A stretch of DNA of 22,210 nucleotides from Lachnospiraceae bacterium (GCA_028694115.1 JAQUUB010000071.1:1-22210), one strand, 5' to 3'. Counted from the first letter of the stretch, positions 15,364 through 22,210 are shown. Numbers and translations: made by a program. The notes: generated from the sequence alone by a model not told the origin.

Positions 15364-15796
15364 TTACTTGTTAAAATAAGTTAATATTTCCTGCATCCTT
15401 GTAACCTGATCCACATGGAACGGGCAGCGCTGATTACAATGCCCGCAGCTAACGCAGGCAGCAGCCTTAACAGCAAGATTTTCATAATGGCTGTTTGCCA
15501 ATACATCTCCGGCTTTGGAAAGATCATAATATATGTTAATCAAACCTACATCCAACCCCGCAGGGCAAGGCTGACAATGATTGCAATAAACACATTTTCC
15601 TGTAGCATCCTGCGGTGTAAAAGAACCGAGGAGTGAATAGTCTTTGTCCTGCGCCTTTGCATCAAGAAATCCCAAAATCCAGCGCAGTCGTTATGATTTT
15701 CTCTATTTCTTTTTCGCTTGATGCCTGAATAGAACTGGTTCCAATTCCAAGAACACTGATTTGTTCTGTTCCCTTCGGCAGTTTACGGTATTGCAT
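15364..15796 (-). pseudogene. Fe-S aldo/keto reductase, internally deleted copy
   Basis: The first 42 or so residues (QYRKLPKGTEQISVLGIGT to ITTALDFGI) match the start of the intact enzyme at 20686-21804. The last 100 (LGFLDAKAQDKDYSLLGSF to MQEILTYFNK) match its end, with both four-cysteine clusters CVYCNHCQPCP and CVSCGHCNQRCP. The whole barrel between is gone and the two parts are out of frame. The junction near 15667-15678 is ATTTTGGGATT (minus strand), which fits both the DFGI codons and ILGF codons, so the deletion probably occurred between short repeats. A ribosome site GGGAGGA precedes the ATG at 15796. The C-terminal ferredoxin-like part could only be made from a new start. Confidence 0.88.
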
Positions 15797-15845
15797 AAAC
15801 ACTTCCTCCCTTTAATACGCAACCCATTGTCTGATACTTTAATTA

Positions 15846-16520
15846 TTATTCAAAATTCAAGCCAAGGCTGTTTACCCACTCCATCACGGTATCCTGTGAA
15901 TCGCTGCCGTTCAGTCGTCCACCAGAAAGCCATTTTGCACCATCTGTGAGCGGTTCCAGATTAGTTGCACTAGATCCCATACCGCTACCACCGGAAGTGC
16001 AGAAAGGAACAATGGTCTTTCCAGAGAAATCATAGCTTTCCACAAAGGTGTTGAGGATTCTCGGTGCTTCTCCCCACCAGATGGGATAACCGATAAATAC
16101 CGTTGTATACTGTTCCATGTTTTCCACACTGCCTGAAATGGCAGGACGAGCATCCGGGTCATTCATTTCAATAGTAGAACGGCTGTTGTTATCATTGTAA
16201 TCAAGATCTTCGTCTGTGTATGGTTCCTCGGGAATAATCTCATAAATATCTGCGTTTAAACCGTTCGCAATACGTTCCGCTACACCCTTTGTAGTATTCG
16301 TAGCAGAGAAGTAAACAACCAGAACCTTGGTTCCCTCCACTTCAGACTCATTCGTTTCTTCTGACTGACTTTCGGAAACATCTGTAGTCTCAGCATCTGC
16401 ACTGCTGTTTTCTGTAGTTTCTTCTGTGGCTGGCTGAGCCGACCGGCTTTCTGAATTGCCGCAGGCTGTAAGCCCTAAAATCATAAGTAAAGTGAGTGAA
16501 ATTGTTATTATTTTTTTCAT
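15846..16520 (-). CDS. Flavodoxin-like lipoprotein
   Basis: The 224-residue product starts with a lipoprotein signal (charged KK, hydrophobic core, lipobox LTAC with Cys20). A low-complexity Ser/Thr/Glu linker runs to about residue 62. A flavodoxin domain follows: VLVVYFSATNTTKGVAERIANGL (FMN phosphate loop), VFIGYPIWWGEAPRI and PFCTSGGSGMGSS, ending GLNFE. It is therefore a membrane-anchored, outward-facing FMN electron carrier, presumably working with the cluster's reductases. The frame is open upstream to 16688, but the ATG at 16520, with GGAGG about 8 nt before it, is the real start. No damage is visible. A flavodoxin/cyclophilin relic lies just upstream. Confidence 0.9.
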   Translation of the reverse strand: MKKIITISLTLLMILGLTACGNSESRSAQPATEETTENSSADAETTDVSESQSEETNESEVEGTKVLVVYFSATNTTKGVAERIANGLNADIYEIIPEEPYTDEDLDYNDNNSRSTIEMNDPDARPAISGSVENMEQYTTVFIGYPIWWGEAPRILNTFVESYDFSGKTIVPFCTSGGSGMGSSATNLEPLTDGAKWLSGGRLNGSDSQDTVMEWVNSLGLNFE

Positions 16521-16536
16521 TATTAAATCCTCCATT

Positions 16537-16857
16537 TTATTCTGCCAGCGAAAAAGTGATTTCTTCGCAGCTATTAAGATTCTCAAACACAGAAAGATCA
16601 GAAGTGACTTTGCCAATCGGGATAACATCTGCAGAAAGACCAGGGTCATCTGTCTGTGCGTAAAAAACACCATCCAGCGTAATATCACCGATTGTGATCT
16701 TGATGACTGTGTCTGTTTGCGTGTTGGTTTCAGTTACTCCTATTTCCGTAAGCCATGTGGCTATGGTATCCTGTGCTTCAATGGCAATTCCTTCTAAAGA
16801 AACAGCCGCATGGCTTGCTTCTGCTATGGTTTGATAGCTGTTCCATTCCAGCTCCAA
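16537..16857 (-). pseudogene. Flavodoxin-cyclophilin fusion, C-terminal relic with deletion
   Basis: The stretch DTIATWLTEIGVTETNTQTDTVIKITIGDITLDG resembles the end of a flavodoxin joined to the first strand of a cyclophilin-like domain. It then jumps to VFYAQTDD and VIPIGKVTSDLSVFENLNSCEEITFSLAE, the last third of that domain. Roughly the middle 60-80 residues of the cyclophilin part appear missing. The first 25 residues look like foreign junction sequence, and no ribosome site is evident at the apparent start. It ends 16 nt before the flavodoxin lipoprotein gene. The identification is from memory of similar fusions and should be treated as probable, not proven. Confidence 0.55.
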
Positions 16858-17228
16858 AGCAAATCGCCACTATCAAATATGACAGCATACCGCCAATTAC
16901 TTGTCCTTTCACTCTTCCGCCTTCATACTGTGCCCACAAAAAAGCAGGTGCAGAGATCAAAACAATTGCTTTGTCTCTACACCCACATTATATTTGTTTG
17001 CTCGTTTCATATCAAATACTTAGTTTTTATGGTTTACTCATGCCCAAAAAGCATTGAATGTGTTTAATGAATTTTGTGGTTGCCGGGCTAAATGGCTGTC
17101 TGCGTTTCCATGCAAGTACACTGGTCGCTGTAAGCGGAGGGATAAGCGGCCTATATGACCTGCTGAAGCGGCAAGGGCTTGACAATGGATCATAAATCTG
17201 CAAATTGGGTAATCAAGCGAAAATAAGT

Positions 17229-17280
17229 CGGTTTCCGCACTTCGGAATACCGGTTTCCATTTTCCCGGAATAGCGGTTTC
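17229..17280. repeat. Tandem CGGTTTCC repeats, possible insertion-sequence end
   Basis: CGGTTTCC starts at 17229 and 17251, and CGGTTTC at 17274. The first two units are 22 and 23 bp long and share the trailing CGGAATA. Multiple direct transposase-binding repeats of about 20 bp are characteristic of IS21-family ends, so this may be the remains of such an element, but no istA/istB sequence was recognised. Confidence 0.4.
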
Positions 17281-17363
17281 TTTGAGCAAGAATATTCAAC
17301 GGAGTAATCAAATGCCCCTTACACCTTGATTCCATAATATGATCACATTGCCCTTTATTTTTA

Positions 17364-17406
17364 TCAAAAAGGTAATTGCGTAACAAGTTCGTAATTACCT
17401 TTTTGA
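17364..17406. repeat. 17-bp inverted repeat with 9-nt loop
   Basis: Arms 17364-17380 and 17390-17406 pair at 16 of 17 positions and begin TCAAAAAGGTAATT. No T-run follows on either strand, although the arms themselves end in A/T runs. It lies 33 nt beyond the stop of the DUF4143 ATPase gene and may act as its 3' end structure or be a mobile-element end. Confidence 0.6.
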
Positions 17407-17438
17407 CCTGTTCTCGTTCTATTTCTATACTCTTTATA

Positions 17439-18740
17439 CTAGCAATCCAAACTATTAACATCCAGTAAAAACTCTTTCACCCCCATCATGACATAACCAT
17501 TGTCATCACGTCTTGGCTTCATACTTTTTTCTACCAAAATAATCTTCTTAAAAGAATCATTTGCTTTGTCAAAGGATCTGGTTTCCTGTTTGTATTTCTC
17601 CTCATCTGGAATTGCATAAGCTGATTGGATGTAATACTTTTTGCTGCCCATCGTGGCAATAAAATCAATTTCTAACTGCTTTCTTATTTCTTTCCCAGTC
17701 TCATCTCTTTCTCGTGATTCTACAACACCCACATCAGCCTTAAAACCACGGAAGCGCAATTCATTGTAAATTATATTCTCCATGATATGAGTACCTTCTA
17801 TTTGTCTGAAATTCAATCTTGCATTGCGAAGGCCCACATCTTCAAAGTAAATTTTATATGGAGTTCCTATATATTTTCTTCCCTTTACATCAAATCTTTT
17901 CACCCTATTAAGTATAAATGCATCTTCCATATGCTCAATATATTTATCTACAGTTACTTCGCTTATTCTTGTTTGCTTTACAGATGCAAAGGTGGCAGAA
18001 AGTTTTCTTGGATTCGTAAGTGTTGAAATCCCAGAGGAAATTACATCCAATAATTCTCCAATTGCACAATCCTCATGCAAATGATAACGGTTAATAATAT
18101 CCCTTAGATACAAATTTTTCATTTGAGTTGTAAGATACGCCACCCTCTGTTCTTCTGTTCCCATAAGTGCTACTGCTGGGAGTCCCCCATAAACAGAATA
18201 ATCATCAAATGCCTCTTCTTTACTTCCATCATATACACTGAAAAATTCAGAGAATGATAATGGTAAAACATGAATTTCATCACCACGCCCTTCAAACTCT
18301 GTCAAAATATCTTTTGAAAGGAATCTGGAATTACTCCCAGTAACATATACATCTAAATTCTTTTTACGCAGAAATCCATTTAGTACGGACTCAAATGCAC
18401 CAAGATTCTGAACCTCATCCAACAGCAAATAATACATTTCTTTGTCTTTGATTTGCTGGTTCAAATACTCCAAAAATCTTTTAGGATCCACCTTTCTGTC
18501 TTCTTTCGTATTATCGAGCAAAAGAGGATCCTCTCCAATCTTAATCAGATCATCCGCAGAATCAAACGCAAACATAATCACATGGTCATCCGTAATTCCA
18601 TTCTCCAGCAAATGGTTGTAAAATAACGTATTCAACAAATAAGATTTCCCACATCTCCTAATGCCAGTAATTACTTTGATAAATCCATTGTGTTTTCGAT
18701 TAATCAGTCGCCTAAGATACACATCTCTTTTTATTTCCAT
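17439..18740 (-). CDS. AAA_14/DUF4143 family ATPase
   Basis: The 433-residue protein has Walker A GIRRCGKS at residues 26-33, Walker B YLLLDEVQ with Asp108-Glu109, and a sensor-like VTGSNSRFLS. The C-terminal DUF4143 region follows (YIGTPYKIYFEDVGLRNARL, ENIIYNELRFRGF, KQLEIDFIATMGSKKYYIQ), which resembles a PD-(D/E)xK nuclease fold with Glu-x-Asp and Gln. Such proteins are common and multi-copy in Firmicutes and Bacteroides. Their function is unknown. The start at 18740 follows a GGGGTGAC ribosome site. The gene looks intact, is transcribed alone, and has an independent promoter. A short decayed paralogue forms the leader of the wadjet operon. Confidence 0.88.
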   Translation of the reverse strand: MEIKRDVYLRRLINRKHNGFIKVITGIRRCGKSYLLNTLFYNHLLENGITDDHVIMFAFDSADDLIKIGEDPLLLDNTKEDRKVDPKRFLEYLNQQIKDKEMYYLLLDEVQNLGAFESVLNGFLRKKNLDVYVTGSNSRFLSKDILTEFEGRGDEIHVLPLSFSEFFSVYDGSKEEAFDDYSVYGGLPAVALMGTEEQRVAYLTTQMKNLYLRDIINRYHLHEDCAIGELLDVISSGISTLTNPRKLSATFASVKQTRISEVTVDKYIEHMEDAFILNRVKRFDVKGRKYIGTPYKIYFEDVGLRNARLNFRQIEGTHIMENIIYNELRFRGFKADVGVVESRERDETGKEIRKQLEIDFIATMGSKKYYIQSAYAIPDEEKYKQETRSFDKANDSFKKIILVEKSMKPRRDDNGYVMMGVKEFLLDVNSLDC

Positions 18741-18793
18741 TTGTCACCCCATAAATAAATTTTTTTGCCGTTCACGTCACTTATATAAAACAA

Positions 18794-18822
18794 ATTATAC
18801 ATCTATTATTTTCACATGTAAA
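18794..18822 (-). promoter_or_regulatory. Promoter of the DUF4143 ATPase gene
   Basis: Minus-strand TTTACA (18817-18822) and TATAAT (18794-18799) are 17 bp apart, giving a leader of about 47 nt before the ATG at 18740. Confidence 0.6.
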
Positions 18823-18962
18823 CTCTTCGTTTTATATTTTTGCCGTATATGGCAGAAATATTCATATATCTAGTTTGTTAATATAACTCTGCAAATCTGA
18901 CTTTCCAGAAATATTGGTAAATCGTTGATAAAATCCAGTTTGAACTACGGAAAACGTTGGAG

Positions 18963-19109
18963 TTACAAGGAATTCATATAATCATTCACAAGTCTATGTA
19001 ATTTATTTTCACCGATATTAAAATATAAAGATGCTTCTTTAACTGTTAATAAAAATCGTTCCCAGATTGGAACTCCTACTGTATTACTTGCGTTTTCTAT
19101 ATCTGTCAC
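18963..19109 (-). pseudogene. Tn916-type excisionase relic
   Basis: On the minus strand a 48-codon frame contains [28 protein letters not shown]. This matches the start of the Tn916-family excisionase ([28 protein letters not shown] as I recall it), a winged-helix protein that bends att DNA during element excision. After HRL the sequence degenerates (VNDYMNSL, stop), so the C-terminal wing is missing. The first 12 residues are not excisionase-like. No integrase gene lies next to it. It shows that a Tn916-like conjugative element or a relative once occupied this site. Remaining sequence on both sides (18823-18962 and 19110-19200) holds nothing I recognise. Confidence 0.75.
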
Positions 19110-19200
19110 CTCTGGATTTTTAATAATAAAAGACGATAGATTTTCTCCACCGCCCTTAATGCTATGCTACAGGTTTTACAACATACTCCCTTATTGTAAT

Positions 19201-19606
19201 GGAAAGAATCTTTTCCTCCATATCCTGAGTTACTGTGTTTTGATATTTTCTGATCAGTTGTGGTTCGTATTCACCATTTCGATCTCGTGGGATTGATACA
19301 TCCATATCTCAATAACTGGTATGCATTGTTTTTTGTGAGTGTCCATTTCGGCTGTTATCTGTTTCTTTGTTCCGATAATCATACTTGGAATAACCGAGTT
19401 CTTCATCCAATTCCTCATCCAGAGCACCTTCCAGAATAACGGACATCATATCACGCATGATGGAATTAACATCGGAACCATTTTTGACACTGACATCGTT
19501 TTTCTTCAAGTAGTCACGCATCAACCATCTTTGTAATTCCTTTAACAGAAAATGGTGTCTTCATATTATCATCAATAGCTCTAATCATGTTTTTGTTTAA
19601 ATTCAT
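19201..19606 (-). pseudogene. IS256-family transposase, N-terminal relic
   Basis: The start is probably the ATG at 19606 (GGGAGGAG upstream), reading NLNKNMIRAIDDNMKTPFSVKGIT. A frameshift near 19525 leads into MRDYLKKNDVSV, MMSVILEGALDEELDEELGYSKYDYRNKETDNSRNGHSQKT and MHTSY. An in-frame TGA replaces a conserved Gly, and the reading continues DMDVSIPRDRNGEYEPQLIRKYQNTVTQDMEEKILS before homology is lost at 19201. This is the unmistakable N-terminal third of a Mutator/IS256 transposase. The DDE catalytic core is absent, so it is dead. No terminal inverted repeats were identified. Confidence 0.85.
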
Positions 19607-19655
19607 AAGTAGCTCCTCCCGCTCCCTGAAAATACCAATTTCAGAGAACTTCACT

Positions 19656-19922
19656 TCAAATTTTTATATTTTTTACTCTCCTTCTTAAGCCGTCAAACAC
19701 TTCTTCATGCGACAGACGTGTTTTATCCTCCATTGCCATTCTATCTGCTTCATCAAGAGCTGTTTCCACACCTTCGGTCAGTCTTGAGTATGCATCCAGA
19801 CTTAGAACAACCATTGCACCATATCCATTTTTAGTAAGATATACTGGTTCACCCGCATTTACAATCTTTTCAATATCAGGAAATTTATTTCTTAAATCGG
19901 AAACAGGTTTAATCTGAATCAT
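19656..19922 (-). CDS. Phd/YefM-type antitoxin without visible toxin
   Basis: The 88-residue protein begins IQIKPVSDLRNKFPDIEKIVNAGEPVYLTKNGYGAMVVLSLDAYSRL, the classic Phd/YefM DNA-binding fold, followed by a charged, flexible toxin-binding tail. AAAGGA precedes the ATG, and a promoter TTGTAG-17 bp-TATAAT lies upstream. Family members repress their own promoter and neutralise a RelE/Doc/ParE-type toxin. The toxin gene usually follows directly, but here the next DNA is the IS256 relic, so the toxin appears lost or was never adjacent. The gene itself looks intact. Confidence 0.85.
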   Translation of the reverse strand: MIQIKPVSDLRNKFPDIEKIVNAGEPVYLTKNGYGAMVVLSLDAYSRLTEGVETALDEADRMAMEDKTRLSHEEVFDGLRRRVKNIKI

Positions 19923-19973
19923 AACATCACGTTCCTTTCTTTATCGCAACTTTATCAATATTTTATCATAATT

Positions 19974-20002
19974 ATTATATCTCAGATACCTCATTTCTAC
20001 AA
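19974..20002 (-). promoter_or_regulatory. Promoter of the antitoxin gene
   Basis: Minus-strand TTGTAG (19997-20002) and TATAAT (19974-19979) are separated by 17 bp. The antitoxin would be expected to autoregulate here, though no clear palindrome overlaps the -10. Confidence 0.5.
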
Positions 20003-20018
20003 CTGATTTTTTATCATT

Positions 20019-20166
20019 GTAAACGCAACAGTATCAGATTTAAAAATCAAGTTAATGCATTAAGCAATGAAAATCCGTCTCTTAAAAATAAGATCCGTAG
20101 TTTAGAATCTTCACAACAGCAAACGGCTTCTACTCCGATACCTGCATCTCAGTCATCTGAATCCTC
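20019..20166 (+). pseudogene. Coiled-coil protein relic
   Basis: On the plus strand NATVSDLK is followed, after a one-base loss in an A-run near 20045, by NQVNALSNENPSLKNKIRSLESSQQQTASTPIPASQSSES. That is a heptad-like coiled coil passing into a Ser/Thr/Pro/Gln-rich linker, as in the stalk of a secreted or membrane-anchored protein. Both ends of the gene are gone. The frame then runs antisense into the HTH-like gene at 20149-20616. The parent family was not identified. Confidence 0.5.
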
Positions 20167-20616
20167 AATTGTATCTTCGGATGGAGGTGGAGATATTGGT
20201 ATTTCACATTCTTTAAGGAAAAATCGTAGCTCCATTACAGTGACCGCAATCTTATATTTTGCTTCAATCGTAATATCCTTAATTTGATTTGAAAGCATAT
20301 GATCAATGTCACTTACCTTAACTTCTGCCATTTCAGCAATAGTCTGCTTTGACAGATTATGATATGAAATCAGTACCTCCAAGAAGGAACTTAATTTCAT
20401 ATCCTTATCTTCTGCTACACCAAAATAAAGAAATCCAATTTTATTCAGCATAAGGGAACGCATCACATTATCCTCTGGTAAACAGTCAACGTTTCCCTGT
20501 GCTACTGTGTTTATTTCTTCTTTGGTTATACCTAAATATTTTGAAAGCGTGTCCATGTTAAAATGATACACTTCAATTAATGATTTTAGCATTTCTGATA
20601 TGCTTGCCATTCTCAT
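20149..20616 (-). CDS. HTH-like cytoplasmic protein of unknown role
   Basis: The product is about 155 residues, largely helical, with ISEMLKSLIEVYHFNMDTLSKYLGITKEEINTVAQGN resembling a helix-turn-helix, and a second similar unit LISYHNLSKQTIAEMAEVKVSDIDHMLSN. It ends in an acidic Pro/Ser tail. I recall similar two-HTH proteins in Lachnospiraceae but know no assigned function; regulation is the natural guess. Three ATGs are near the start. The one at 20616 lies 9 nt after GGAGA, whereas the ATG at 20625 touches that site, so 20616 is chosen. The gene follows the aldo/keto reductase gene by about 70 nt. Confidence 0.6.
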   Translation of the reverse strand: MRMASISEMLKSLIEVYHFNMDTLSKYLGITKEEINTVAQGNVDCLPEDNVMRSLMLNKIGFLYFGVAEDKDMKLSSFLEVLISYHNLSKQTIAEMAEVKVSDIDHMLSNQIKDITIEAKYKIAVTVMELRFFLKECEIPISPPPSEDTIEDSDD

Positions 20617-20685
20617 TATACTCATTCTCCAAATCTATCGAAACAATATGCTCGTTATGTCTTGGTATCCATCGCACGATATATC

Positions 20686-21804
20686 TCAACATAGAAAGTA
20701 AGCCAATATCTCCTGCATCCTCGCAACCTGATCCACATGGAACGGGCAGCGCTTGTTGCAATGCATACAGCCAACGCAGGCATCCGCTTTGACGGCGAGA
20801 TTTTCATAATGGCTTTTAGCAAGCACATCCCCGGCTTTGGAAAGATCATAGTATTTGTTGATTAAGCCCACATCCAATCCCATAGGACAGGGCTGACAAT
20901 GGTTGCAGTAGACACATTTTCCTGCGGCAGCCTGTGGCGCAAAAGAACCTAGAAGCGAGTAGTCTCTTGCCTCCGGCCCAGCATCCAGGAAGCCAAGAAG
21001 ATGCTTCAAATCGTCCATGGTACGAATACCAGGAAGCACGGTCAAAACCCCCGGCTTATCCAATGCATACTGAATGCACTGATATTGCGTCAATGATTTT
21101 CCAAAAGGTGAGGTTTTGACCTTTAACAGCTGGCCTCCGCAGAAAGCTTTCATCACTGAAATTCCTACACCTTCTGATTCGCAGCGGCGATATAAATTCA
21201 TTCTTTCTGCCACACCGCCAATCGCATAGCTGTCTGCTGCATAGTTTGCTTCGCTACCTCCTGCGTAATCATAAACAGGATTGATACTGAACATTAACAT
21301 ATCCAGAATTCCCATATCGAGCACCTCATTGGCAAGAAGCGGAGTGTGGGAAGAAAGTCCCATGTGCCTGACCACGCCGGTCTTTTTCAGCTCTTCGATA
21401 TAGCGAATAACTCCGGATTTCTCCACTTGATGCAAATCTTCCGGTTCATCAATACAATGAAGGAATCCAAAATCAATATAATCTATCTGCATTGCTTTCA
21501 TCTGCCGGTCAACAGAGCGTTTTATGATATCCAAATCTGTTGTCCAGCCATACATTCCCTTTTCATAATTTGTTCCAAAATGGATTTGGAAATATGCTTT
21601 ATCCCGCATTCCTTTTAATGCACGCCCACAGGCATCAAAAGGCTTTGCTTCCGCTGAAGCCATATCAAAATAATTAATTCCATTCTCTATTGCGGTAGTT
21701 ATAATCTTTTCAATCTCTTTTTCACTTGATGCCTGAATAGAACCGGTTCCGATTCCAATAACGCTGATCTGTTCTGTTCCTTTAGGCAGTTTACGATATT
21801 GCAT
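20686..21804 (-). CDS. Aldo/keto reductase with C-terminal Fe-S clusters
   Basis: The 372-residue enzyme has an AKR barrel followed by a ferredoxin-like tail with CVYCNHCQPCP and CVGCMHCNKRCPFHV, each able to ligate a 4Fe-4S cluster. The start at 21804 is set by AAAGGAGG about 8 nt upstream, and an in-frame ATG at 21870 is rejected. Catalytic residues look unusual. The Asp of YFDMA (Asp47) and the His of FGFLHCID are there, but the family Tyr expected a few residues after Asp47 is not (SAEAKP instead), and the Lys position reads YFQIHFG. So either the active site is altered or electrons pass through the clusters to another substrate. It is a full-length relative of the deleted copy at 15364-15796. 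Confidence 0.88.
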   Translation of the reverse strand: MQYRKLPKGTEQISVIGIGTGSIQASSEKEIEKIITTAIENGINYFDMASAEAKPFDACGRALKGMRDKAYFQIHFGTNYEKGMYGWTTDLDIIKRSVDRQMKAMQIDYIDFGFLHCIDEPEDLHQVEKSGVIRYIEELKKTGVVRHMGLSSHTPLLANEVLDMGILDMLMFSINPVYDYAGGSEANYAADSYAIGGVAERMNLYRRCESEGVGISVMKAFCGGQLLKVKTSPFGKSLTQYQCIQYALDKPGVLTVLPGIRTMDDLKHLLGFLDAGPEARDYSLLGSFAPQAAAGKCVYCNHCQPCPMGLDVGLINKYYDLSKAGDVLAKSHYENLAVKADACVGCMHCNKRCPFHVDQVARMQEILAYFLC

Positions 21805-21818
21805 ACGTATTTCCTCCT

Positions 21819-22022
21819 TTAATAGTTGACTTCTTCCCTGACTACAGTCAGAAAATGCAATCTGGCACAATCCATATTTTTGCTTGGATACACATGCAGC
21901 ATTGCATCATAATTCTGACTTGCCTCTTCTTGAACATTAAGATTTTCGAGATTCATAAGACTATAATGCCCGATTGGAAGTGCACCCATTGGCTCATGTC
22001 GATAAACCATATGTGCTATCAA
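21819..22022 (-). other. Unrecognised partial reading frame at the right edge
   Basis: A 67-codon minus-strand frame (AHMVYRHEPMGALPIGHYSL, then YDAMLHVYPSKNMDC) has plausible protein-like composition. Just upstream, about 22027-22110, another frame reads ATAKLWRRLMESFGYNIDEQSNGWYNIN before a double stop. The two may be parts of one frameshifted gene. I recognise neither, and there is no ribosome site at the apparent start. Confidence 0.25.
21838..21851. promoter_or_regulatory. 14-bp palindrome upstream of the aldo/keto reductase
   Basis: CTGACT-AC-AGTCAG is a near-perfect inverted repeat with a 2-nt centre, 34 nt before the reductase ATG. It could be an operator in the 5' leader or a small hairpin. 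No matching site was seen before the deleted copy at 15796. Confidence 0.35.
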
Positions 22023-22120
22023 TTGATATTATACCAACCATTTGATTGTTCATCAATATTATAGCCAAAGGATTCCATCAATCTTCTCCACAGTTTTGCA
22101 GTTGCTTTTAACGTAGATTA

Positions 22121-22160
22121 GCTCGAAAGTCTCTAGTAATAAGGCTTCCGAGCATTTTTT
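22121..22160 (+). terminator. Rho-independent terminator, plus strand
   Basis: Arms GCTCGAAAG (22121-22129) and CTTCCGAGC (22145-22153) pair at 8 of 9 positions and are followed by ATTTTTT (22154-22160). There is no plus-strand gene before it in the preceding 2 kb, so it either belongs to a lost gene or ends a small untranslated transcript. Confidence 0.6.
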
Positions 22161-22210
22161 ATTTCCATTTTATGTCATATTGTCATTGTCTTTCATCGTC
22201 TATTGTGGTA

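Larger units (their letters stand above)
16858..17438. other. Degraded DNA with membrane-protein fragment and repeat cluster
   Basis: No intact gene is present. On the minus strand, about 16830-16960 reads ISAPAFLWAQYEGG followed by IGGMLSYLIVAICFGAGM, a likely transmembrane fragment of unknown origin. Further right lie a tandem repeat (17229-17280) and a long inverted repeat (17364-17406), described separately. The short open frames at 17038-17289 and 17213-17461 show no recognisable domain. Confidence 0.45.

Noticed and set aside
17364..17406. The long inverted repeat as half of a CRISPR-like array
   Set aside because: There is only one pair of arms, inverted rather than direct, with no regularly spaced repeats anywhere in the window.
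17038..17461. Two overlapping minus-strand frames as possible small genes
   Set aside because: They run through the tandem and inverted repeats, overlap each other and the end of the ATPase gene, and show no domain or ribosome site.
18841..18854. TGCCGTATATGGCA as an operator
   Set aside because: Only the outer 4 bp of each side pair exactly, and it lies well upstream of the promoter. It is too weak to call.

Overview
The window looks like a variable (accessory) region of a Gram-positive gut anaerobe, most likely a Lachnospiraceae/Clostridiales member. The evidence is AT-rich DNA, strong AGGAGG-type ribosome sites, TTGACA/TATAAT-type promoters, and the protein families present (Wadjet, SymE-like/ParA/ParB module, Fe-S aldo/keto reductases, flavodoxin lipoprotein). 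Almost every gene is on the minus strand. I see no rRNA, tRNA or CRISPR array. All family assignments are by eye.

Layout, left to right. (1) 1-770: relics of a restriction/phage locus, a C5 cytosine methyltransferase cut off just after its PCQ motif and joined to an HNH nuclease. (2) 816-3185: an intact two-gene operon, AAA ATPase followed by a TOPRIM protein coupled by a TAATG overlap, with a near-perfect promoter and its own terminator. It looks like a PARIS/AbiL/RloAB-type abortive-infection pair but is divergent, and it is the best candidate here for an undescribed defence system. (3) 3282-5682: a partition cassette (SymE-like protein, ParA, frameshifted ParB) with a divergent ribbon-helix-helix gene, as carried by plasmids and integrative elements. 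(4) 5683-6597: scar DNA with fragments of a D12-type adenine methyltransferase and a MATE-like transporter. (5) 6598-13289: a complete Wadjet operon, jetA-jetB-jetC-jetD, with overlapping or closely spaced genes and one promoter. Its 5' leader is a relic of a DUF4143 ATPase gene. (6) 13362-14121: a truncated RloB-like TOPRIM gene and, facing it, a multiply frameshifted zinc-ribbon gene. (7) 14218-16857: a redox gene cluster (flavodoxin/cyclophilin, flavodoxin lipoprotein, aldo/keto reductase, cupin, carboxymuconolactone decarboxylase-like, iron alcohol dehydrogenase) in which four of six genes carry internal deletions. (8) 16858-18822: degraded DNA with possible insertion-sequence ends, then an intact DUF4143 AAA ATPase. 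(9) 18963-20616: relics of a Tn916-type excisionase and an IS256-family transposase, a lone Phd/YefM antitoxin, a coiled-coil gene relic and an HTH-like protein. (10) 20686-22210: an intact Fe-S aldo/keto reductase, a full-length relative of the deleted copy at 15364-15796, then an edge region with an isolated plus-strand terminator.

Taken together this is a defence-rich integration hotspot. Two defence operons (ATPase/TOPRIM against phage, Wadjet against plasmids) are intact, while the DNA around them is decaying. The decay repeatedly takes the form of internal deletions, at least two and possibly four of which have short repeats at the junction. The intact defence genes beside ruined neighbours suggest they are selected or recently acquired.
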